From contig NZ_CP141184.1 of NCBI RefSeq assembly GCF_035609205.1, positions 3,128,501 through 3,192,500 of the forward strand: 64,000 bases of DNA. Direction: 5' to 3'. This DNA is from Hymenobacter sp. GOD-10R (GTDB lineage: Bacteria; Bacteroidota; Bacteroidia; Cytophagales; Hymenobacteraceae). Both the position numbers and the translations under genes were made by a program. The notes beneath the pieces are model-generated. The model searched no databases. It was not told where the DNA came from and was given only the letters and a program-made list of their open reading frames with translations. How positions within the stretch are numbered: position 1 is the first letter of the stretch; the number at the start of each line of letters is the position of its first letter. Shown in pieces: positions 43,862-53,400 of this stretch.

Positions 43862-46852
43862 ATGCTCATGAAAATACGTCGCATTATTTGCTTGCTAGGC
43901 GGGCTGCTAAGCTGGGCGCTGACGAGCAGGAGTCAGGACTTGAACGTCGTCCCTCTCCAGGTGACGCAAGTCGAATCCGACACGATGCAGCGCCTAGGCC
44001 GAGGAAACAGCTGGCGCTACCAACCCGGCCAGCCACCGGGTTGGGCCAGTCTCACCACCGACGACCATACTTGGCCGCTGGAGAGTGCAGCTTTTTCCTT
44101 TGGGGAAGGCCCGCCGGGGTGGCGCGGTACGGGCTGCTTCCGCATCCGCTTTACCCTAGATTCGGCGCTGTTGAACCGCCCATTAGGATTGCGCATCCTA
44201 CAAGATGGAGGTTCGGAGGTGTACTTGGATGGGCACTGGTTGGGCGGCTACGGAAAGGTAGGGGCGTCGGCGGCTACCACGCAGCATGAGCGGGTCCGCT
44301 TCCAGCCCCTCGTGTTTATGTGCACGACGGCGGGCCCTCATTTGCTGGCCATCCGTTACGCTAAATTCGATCCGTGACCACCGCCCTACGGAGGCTTTTC
44401 ACTACGAGTTGCAACCGCCGAGCGGCTCATTGCCGCAAGCGTAGCGCAGGTACGGCTTGGCGATATCAATTTCATTGCCGTTACGGGTACGGCGGTGCTA
44501 GCGCTGCTACACTTTTTTCTTTATCTATTCTATCCACTGCGACGGGCTAATCTGTATTTCAGCCTTTACATGGCCTCGGCTTCGGCTACGAGCCTGCTGG
44601 TATACCTGCGGTGGGTGGCGACCGGTATGCAGGCGCATTGGCGGGCTGAACTCGGCTTTACAATCGGCTCGTTGTTGGGTGGCATGCTGCTGCTGACCTT
44701 TGTGTATTCGGTCTGTCGAATTACCCTCTCAAGACGCTGGCTGACCGGAGTAGGACTAGCTCAGGCCTGCTTACTAGCCGCATGGTTAATGCGGCCAGAT
44801 TGGACCCTGACGTCGGTAGCACTCGGCCTGAGCTTGGTGCTATGGCTGGATATGTTCCGGGTGATAGCCCAGGCGATGCGGCAGCACCAACCCGGTATCT
44901 GGCTGGTAGCACTCGGCACATTTGGCGCATTGCTGGTACCCTTTATTGCCAACGGCGTATGGAGGAGTGGCCCGTTTGATGTGGCCCAACAGCTTATGCT
45001 GCAATCGTGCTTGTTGCTGCTGCCCATTTGCATGTCGGTGTATCTGGCACGTGAGTTTGCCGCCACCCGCCGCGACCTGGAAGCGCAGTTGCGGCAGGTG
45101 GCCCAACTCTCGGCCCAGACCCTAGCTCAACAAGCCGAGAAGCATCAACTCATCAGCGCCCAGAATGATCGCCTAGAAGCTACCGTGCAGGAGCGTACGG
45201 AAGAAATCAGCCAGCAAAACCACATCTTAGCGGCCCAGCGCGACGAGATAACGGCCCAAGCTGACCGCCTGCGGGCGCTCGACCAAGAGAAGACCCGCTT
45301 TTTTACCAACATCACCCACGAGTTTCGCACGCCGCTTACGCTCATGCTAGGGCCAGCTGCCCAGATTGCTGCCGACACCCAGGAGCCCACCACCCGCCAG
45401 CAGGCCACGCTGGTGGAGGGCAACGCCCGGCGCCTGTTGCATCTGGTCAACCAGCTGCTCGACCTGAGCCGCCTCGAAGCGGGCCAGCAGGCCTTGCACG
45501 CCACTCCCGGCGACTTGGTCGGTTTTGTGCGGGGCTTGGTGGGCTCGTTCGAGTCCCTGGCCCAGCAGCGCGGTATTGCCTATTCGTTTACGGCCGAGCC
45601 GGCCGAATTATGGGGGCGTTTCGACGCCGACAAGCTAGAAAAAGTAGTGGTGAACCTGCTCTCGAATGCCTTTAAGTTCACACCTAGCGTCGGCGAAGTT
45701 ATGGTCCGGCTGCACGCGGCGCCTCCGGTTCCGGGTACACCGACGTGGGTGGAGTTGACGGTGCGCGACACCGGCCGCGGTATTGCGGCGGCCCACTTGC
45801 CCCACGTTTTTGACCGATTCTATCAGGCCGACGCTTCCAGTACCCGCGAGTACGAAGGCACCGGCATTGGCTTGGCATTGACCAAGGAGCTAGTCGAGTT
45901 GCACGGCGGCACCATCGCCCTTACCAGTGAGCCCGGCTGCGGCACCACCGCCGTTGTGCGCCTTCTGCTGCCGCACGCGGAAGAAACCGTAGCGGCTGTA
46001 TCCAACGAACCCGCCGGCGCTTATGCTGCGACGGCCATATCGGAATTAACCACCCAGCAGGCTTCTCTTCCGACCGAAGCCGCACTGGAAGCGCCCTTAA
46101 TTCTGTTGATCGAAGACAATGCCGACATGCGGGCCTACGTCAGCACAGTACTCGAACAGGACTATCAACTGCTCACAGCCAAAGATGGCGAAGAAGGCGT
46201 CGTCCTAGCGTGCGAACACCTGCCTGACCTCGTACTCACCGATGCTATGATGCCTCGCCTCGACGGTTACGGCGTATGCCGAGAACTCAAGCACGACGAG
46301 CGTACCAGCCATATTCCCATTGTTTTACTCACGGCTAAAGCCGACCTACCCAGCAAGCTCCACGGCCTGGACACCGGCGTCGATGCGTACCTGACCAAAC
46401 CTTTCCAGCGTGCCGAACTGCTGGCCTAGGTGCGCAACTTGCTGCACGGCCGTCAGCGGCTGCAAGAGGCGTACCGCCACAGCCTTGCAAACCCACCCCC
46501 ACCCGGCCCGCCTACCATAGAGCAAGTATTTCTAGAGCGGGTGCGGCAAGCCGTGGAAGGAGCACTAGATAACGAAAACTTCGATGTGGAAGCCCTCGCC
46601 CGCGAGCTGGCCCTGAGCCGCACCCAGTTGCACCGCAAGCTCAAGGCCCTTATCGGCCAAGCGCCCGGCGACTTCATCCGGTTGGTACGGCTTCAACGCG
46701 CCTATGACCTGCTGGTAAGTGGAGCCGTCACCGTGGCCGAAGTGGCTTACCAAGTTGGGTACAGCAATCCGAATAATTTCTCTACCAGCTTCGCACGCCA
46801 GTTTGGCTGTGCACCAAGCGAGGTTCGGCGCCGCCACGTAGGAGCCAAGTGA
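43862..46852 (+). pseudogene. Hybrid sensor kinase/AraC regulator interrupted by two in-frame stops
   Basis: One reading frame runs from ATG 43862 (or 43868) to the stop at 46850 with no frameshift, broken only by TGA at 44375 and TAG at 46427. Reading through them gives about 996 residues: a signal peptide; a periplasmic jelly-roll (FSFGEGPPGWRGTGCFRI, VYLDGHWLGGYGKVG); 7TMR-DISM-type membrane helices (from ALLHFFLYLFYPL); a coiled coil; HisKA with TNITHEFRTPL; HATPase with NLLSNAFKF and GTGIGLAL; a receiver with LIEDNADMR, Asp in LVLTDAMMP and Lys in YLTKPF; and an AraC-type HTH (AYQVGYSNPNNFSTSFARQFG). Between the first stop and the next ATG the translation (YGGFSLRVATAERLIAASVA) still looks like protein. 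Both stops are one C-to-T change from CGA and CAG. It may be a recent pseudogene, a base-calling artefact or, less likely, a recoded gene. Confidence 0.8.
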
Positions 46853-47432
46853 TACTATTGCAGCAGCAAATGGATACTACTCAGTACTTAAGCGAATAGA
46901 AGTATGCCGCTGAGCAGTAAAGCCAGTAGGTTCCTGCGGTGGCTGCTTCCTGGCGAAAGATCGTGGGTCATAGGCCCAAGATACAGGGCAGGGCCCAAAG
47001 AAACCGTCGGATACCGGATGCTGCGGGCCGCTGTGCATGGGTCTATTCTGCTGGCCACCAATAAGGCGTTAAACGTTGCTCGCAAGATGTTAGGGTCGCC
47101 ACAATTGAGCTATAATGTTCTGTAAAGGCTCCTTTGCAGTGGGTCATCAGTTACCATCAGTAGCCCTCATTAACCGTGATAAGCTTCTACTCAGGTGCTC
47201 TAGTGAGCCGGTATAATTAAGCTATGGGCGAAGCCCCCTCTTTTGTTTTCGCCCGGTGCGTAGCCAATTGCTTCTCTTAGAACATGCGAGATGGCTCCCT
47301 ATTGTCTTTTGTAGTAACTACTAGCTAGCACAGGGATAGGAGTCATATCCCTGTGCCAGCTAGTAGCTTTCTCTACCACTGCCACCCGGCAGTACAATGT
47401 AGCGGCTCTTAGCGCCTACTCAACAAAAGCGA
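46853..47432. other. Intergenic region between convergent genes
   Basis: 580 bases between the sensor kinase (+) and the giant repeat protein (-). Short frames on both strands show no recognisable protein. The only structure seen is the hairpin at 47318-47366. Confidence 0.5.
47318..47366. terminator. Bidirectional terminator hairpin
   Basis: 21-base arms (47318-47338, 47346-47366) pair with one mismatch around a 7-base loop GGAGTCA. It lies 67 bases beyond the stop of the giant repeat gene and downstream of the sensor kinase on the other strand, and would serve both. Confidence 0.6.
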
Positions 47433-50400
47433 CTAGTTGATCACTAACCTTTTGGTGATAAGCCCCTGTTTGATGATAATACGTAGGTTATACACGCCCA
47501 CGGGTAGGGAGTCCACTTGTACTTCCAGTTCTTGTTGGGTTGACAATGGCTGTTGTAGTACCACCTGTCCGAGTGAGTTAAGTATTTGTACCTGGTAATG
47601 TTGCTGGGTTAGCTCAATGGGCAGTTGCACGTGTACGCTCGCATGCGCTGGGTTTGGGTAGAGGCTTACCTGCTCACTCAGGCGGGCGGGAGCCGCCGCC
47701 AGCACCTTGACCTGCGCCGTTGCTGCTACGCTGCTCAGGCGTACGCTGGCCGAATTGGTGCTGCTATTCGCTGTGAGCAGGTCTAGCGTGCCGTTACCAT
47801 CCAGATCCGCTAAAGCTAGGCTGAAGGGCCCCGTGCCCACGCTTACTTCCTGTGTGCCCTGAAAATTACCATTGCCTAGATTCAGGCGCACGCTCACCGT
47901 GTTGCTGCCGGTGTTGGCCGTAGCCAAGTCTAGGTCGCCGTCGCCGTCTATGTCGCCTACGGCAATACCGTGCGGCTCAGCACCTACAGCCAGTAGCTGC
48001 GTGCTGGTGAAGGTGCCGCTGCCATTGTTCAGGCATACGCTGGCCTTGCTGGAGACGCGGTTCGCTACGGCTAGGTCTAGGTCGCCATCGCCGTCTACAT
48101 CGCCAAATACGATAGACTCGGGGTTGAATTCCACCTGTACTTCGGTGCCGCCCGAGAAGTTACCAAACCCATTGTTCAGGCGCACGCTGGCCGTGCTGGT
48201 GTTGGAGTTGGCCGTCACAAAGTCCAGGTCGCCGTCATTGTCCACGTCGCCCACGGCGATGCTCAGCGGGCGCGTGCCCACGCTCACGTCTGGGGCAGCG
48301 ATGTTAAAGGAACCTAGGCCGTCGTTCAGGCGCACGCTCACGGTGCTGCTGGTAGTGCTACTGCTGGTGGTGTAGTTAGCGGCAAGTAAGTCTAGGTCGC
48401 CGTCGCCATCCACGTCGCCCAAAGCTACAGCGTGCGGCGTGTCGCCAACGGGTACCTCGATGCTGCCGGAGAAGCTGCCTGAACCGTTGTTTAGGCGCAC
48501 GCTCAGCGTACCAGGGAAAATGGTGCGGCTATTGGCCGTAATCAGATCTAGGTCGCCATCGGCGTCCACGTCGCCGAGCACCACTTGCGAGGGGCCACGC
48601 CCGACGCTAACTTCCTGCGTGCCGTTGAAGGTGCCGGAGCCGTTGTTCAGGCGTACGCTCACCGTGTTGCTGTTGAGGTTGGCCGTGAGCAGATCCTGGT
48701 CGCCGTCGCCATCAATGTCGCCGGCCGCTACGCCATAGGGGTTCGCGCTAACGGTCGGGTTAGAGCCGCCGCTGAAGCCACCGTTGCTGGGCGCAGTAGC
48801 CGCCGTAAACTGGAACACATGCGGCTGGGCCAAGGTAGCGCCGCTGCTGCTGCGCACAGTCTGTGTGACAGTGGCAAACGCCGTTTCGCCCGGCTTGAAG
48901 CTGATGGCTGGCGCCAGGCGCAGGATATTGCCGCTCACGCTGTTCGACCCAAACTTACGACCGCTCTGCGTGCCAAAGACTCGGATAGACTGCTCCGTTA
49001 CTGGGTCAGAACTGAGGGGCAGGTTGAAGGTGAAGGTAACGGGCGTGGTGCGCGGGGCTACCACCGCGTTGCGGGCCGGCAAAACACCCGTTACCACAAA
49101 CTGGGCTTGGTTTAGGCGCACGCTCACGGAGTTGCCATAATAATTAGCAGCGAGTAAATCCAAGTCGCCGTCGCCGTCCACGTCACCCACGGTCAAGCGC
49201 TGCGGATAGTTACCCACGCCTACTTCCTGGCTACCCGAGAAGGAGCCGTTGCCATTATTGAGGCGCACGCTCACGCTGGTGTTCGGGGTAGCGGCTAGCA
49301 AGTCCAAGTCGCCGTCGCCATCCACGTCGCCCAGGACCACGTCGAGTGGCTTGGCACTCACGGCTATTGGCTGGCCGCTTGAGAAGGTGCCGCTACCGTT
49401 GTTGAGCCCTAGGCTTACGCGACTATTCTCGAAATCGGCCGTCACAAAATCCAGGTCACCATCCTTGTCCACGTCGCCCAGTACGATACTACCTAGGGCC
49501 GCATCCACGGGTAGCGTCTGCCCAGTGTTGCTGAAGGTGCCGTTGCCCGTGTTAAGGCGCACGCTCACCGTACTTAGATTGTTGGATAAGTTGGCCGTGA
49601 GCAGGTCCAGGTCGCCGTCATTGTCCACGTCGCCTACGGTCAAGTTGCCCGGACCGGCGCCTACGGTTACTTCCTGCGTGCCACTGAAGGTGCCCACGCC
49701 GTTGTTCAGACGCACACTCACCGTGCTTCTATCCGCATTAGCTGTGAGCAAGTCCAGGTCACCGTCGGCATCCACATCGCCGAGTACTAGGCCGAGGGGG
49801 TTCGTGCTGTTAACAACTATTTCGTCGGAGCCGCTGAACACGCCTCTCCCGTTGTTGAAGCGCACGCTCACGGAGCCGTAGTTAGCATTTACGGTGAGCA
49901 AATCTAGGTCACCGTCGCTGTCTACGTCACCTAGTACGACGGCAGTGGGGCCAAATCCGACACTTACCTGCTGGCCGCTAGTGTAGGTCCCATTACCATT
50001 ATTGAGGCGCACGCTCACAGCATTGCCACTCACGGTGGCGAGCAAATCCAGGTCGCCGTCACCGTCCACGTCGCCTGTCGTCACTCCACTGACGTAAGAT
50101 CCCACTGGGACGTCGGTGCCGCTGCCGAAGGTGCCCGGCGCGGCGCTGGTAGCCGTCGTAAACCGGAATACCTGACCGGTCATCAGGCTAGCGCCGCCAC
50201 TGCTCTGCACTGCCGTGGTAAGGGTGGCAAACACAGTTTCGCCTGGTTTGAAACTAGCCGTAGGAGCAAAGCTGAGCGTATTGCTGCTCACCGTGGCCGT
50301 GCCAGTTTTCTGGCCGCCAGCCTGGGCGCTGAACACCTTGAGCGCACCTAGGGTAGGCTCATTAGGAATAAGATTTTGGTTAAACGTAACGGCCACCGGC

Positions 50401-53400
50401 GTAGCACGGGGCGCGGCCACCGCATTGCGGGCTGGGGCTGCGGCCGTCACGAGCAATGGAATCGCCGCGGCTTGGTTCAGGCGCACACTCAGAGTGTTGC
50501 CGAGAAAGTTGGCTGTCGCCAGGTCCAAGTCGCCGTCGCCGTCGAGGTCGGCTAAAGCTAGGTTGTTGGGGCTGTTGCCCACGGCTACTTGCTGATTGCC
50601 GGAGAAGATACCGCTGCCGTTGTTCAGGCGCACGCTGGCCGTATTCGTGAGTTCGTTGGTAGCCAATAGGTCCAGGTCGCCGTCGCCGTCCACGTCGCCC
50701 AGCACGGCTTGGCGGGCGCCCCGGCCGATAGCTACGTTTTGGGTGCCGTTAAAGAAGCCATTGCCGTTGTTCAGACGCACGCTGGCGGTGCTGTTGGTGT
50801 AGTTGTTGGCGGGGTTGGTGTAGTCGTAATAATTAGCCGTCACCAGATCGAGGTCGCCATCTTTGTCTACGTCGCCGAGCACTACACTCATGGGGTTGAA
50901 GCCCACAGCCACTTCCTGCGAGCCGCTGAAAGAACCTAGGCCATTGTTGAAGCGCACACTGGCGGTGGCCCCGTTGGAGCTAGACGTCACAAAGTCTAGG
51001 TCGCCATCATTGTCCACGTCGCCTAGGGCAATGTTCAGGGGCCGCGAGCCAACTGAGACACGCCGCGCATTAGCAAAGTTGAACAAAGGGAACATGCCCG
51101 TGCCGTTGTTCAACCCCACCGTCACGGTGCTGGGCTCATTGTAGTCCGCAATCAGTAGGTCCTGGTCGCCGTCGCCATCCACGTCGCCTACGGCAATACC
51201 GTGAATATTGCCGCTGCCTACCAGAAAGCCCGTATCGAAGTTGCCGCTGCCGTTGTTAAAGCGCACGCTCACATCGGCGCTGCTGCTGTTGGCCGTGAGC
51301 AGATCCAAGTCGCCGTCGTTGTCTACGTCAGCCAGCACGGCCTGAGCGGGGCCGCGACCTACGGTAAGCTGCTGGGCATTGGTAAACGTGCCGTTGCCGT
51401 TGTTTAGACGCACGGTGGCGGTGGTACCATTGCCAAGGCCAGCAGGACCGCTGGGATTACCTAGGTTTGTGGTTATCAGGTCGAGGTCGCCGTCGCCGTC
51501 TACGTCGCCACTGGCTACGTTCACGGGGCCGTTGCCCACGCTGGGGTCGGAACCTCCGTTGAAAGTGCCGGGACTAGGAGCCGTGGCAGTGGTAAACTGA
51601 AATACCTGCGGCACCAGTAGATTCTGGGTGGTGCCGCTATTCTGCACGGCTGTTGTAGTAGTCGCAAACACCGTCTCGCCCGCTTTGAAGTCGGCACTAG
51701 GATCGAAGGTGAGCGTGTTGCCGCTCACGGTCGCCGTGCCCGGTTTCTTACCCTGGGCTTGCTGGCTGAACACCGTCAGGGCACCTAGGGTCGCGGCGCC
51801 GTTGTTTAGCGGCTGGCTGAGCGTAACGGCCACCGACGTGTTCCGTGGTGCGGTCACCGCATTGCGGTTAGGTACCAAGTTCGTAACCGTTAGCAGCGGC
51901 CCCACCGTGAACTGGAAGCCATTGCTGACGCCCGTTGCTGTCGCCACGACTACCGGGCCGCTGGTAGCGCCGGCCGGGACGGTCACTGTAATCTGGGTAC
52001 CTAGGCCATTCACGACAAAGCTCGGCGCCGTTACACCATTGAAGGTAATGCCGGTCGTATTCAAGAAGTTAGTGCCGTTAATCACCACGGTGCTGCCCAC
52101 CGGGCTGATAGATGGCGCTATGCTGGTAATGCTAGGTCCGGCTAGAATCTGGTTGAGGCGGATGCTCACCGACTGACTGAAGCCGTTAGCAACTGCCAGG
52201 TCTAGGTCGCCGTCGCCATCCACGTCGCCTAAGGCTAGGTCGCGGGGGTTCAGACCCACGGCCACGTTCTGGTTACCCGAAAAGACGCCGCTGCCGTTGT
52301 TCAGGCGCACCGCTACAAAGCCGTTGCTGATGCTGGCCGTGAGCAGATCCAGGTCGCCGTCGCCATCTACGTCGCTCAGCTTCACCCGATACAGGCCGTC
52401 GGTCAGGGATACTTCCTCCGTGCCGGAGAAGTTGCCCAGGCCATTGTTGCGGCGCACGCTCGCGGTGATTCCGTTGGTGTTAGCGGCCACAAAATCCAGG
52501 TCGCCGTCGCCATCAATGTCGCCTAGGGCAAGGCTGCCGACTAAGAGGCCACTAGGTACATTCTGGGTGCCGGAGAAGACGCCGCTGCCATTGTTCAGGC
52601 GCACCGATACCGTGCCGTCGAGGCTGGTCGTAGCCAGTACATCCAGGTCGCCGTCGTTGTCTACGTCGCCCAGGGCTACGTCGCCCGGCTGCGAGCCAAC
52701 TGTTACCTCCGAGCCGCTGCTGAAGATGCCGCTGCCATTGTTCAGGAACACGTTGAGCTTGTTGGTAGTACCGCTCGTTTGCGACACTACCATGTCGAGG
52801 TCGCCGTCGCCGTCCACGTCGCCGAACGCCAGGGTAAACGCGTTAGTTGGAGTTTGTACTTCCTGAATACCGCTGAAGGCACCGCTGCCATTATTAAAGC
52901 GAATGCTCACGGTGTTGGCTCTGCCATTGCCGGTGGCAAAATCCAGGTCGCCGTCGCCGTCCAGGTCGCCCAGCACAATGCTCTCTGTTTCGGGAGGGGC
53001 TATTGCACCGGGGCCGTTGCCCACGGGCACCGTGGAACCGGCGCTGTAGGTGCCGGTGCCATTGTTTAGGCGCACGCTCACGTTGTTGCCGTCGGGGTTA
53101 CCAAACTCGCCGTTGGCCGTGAGCAGGTCCAGGTCGCCGTCGCCGTCCACGTCGCCTAGGGCCACGCCCATGGGGTTGCCGTTTATGGCTAGGTCGGTGC
53201 CGCCCGTGAAGGTGCCGGGGGCCGGTGGCGTGGCAGTAGTAAACTGGAAAACCTCCGCCTTAGGCAGGGTGCCATTGCTGCTTTGCACGGCCGTAGTCAG
53301 GGTGGCAAACACCGTTTCGCCGGGCTTGAAGTCGGCGGTGGGGTTAGCCGTCAGGGTGTGGCCACTCACGGTTACGGAGCTGGCTTTCAGTCCGCCGGCC

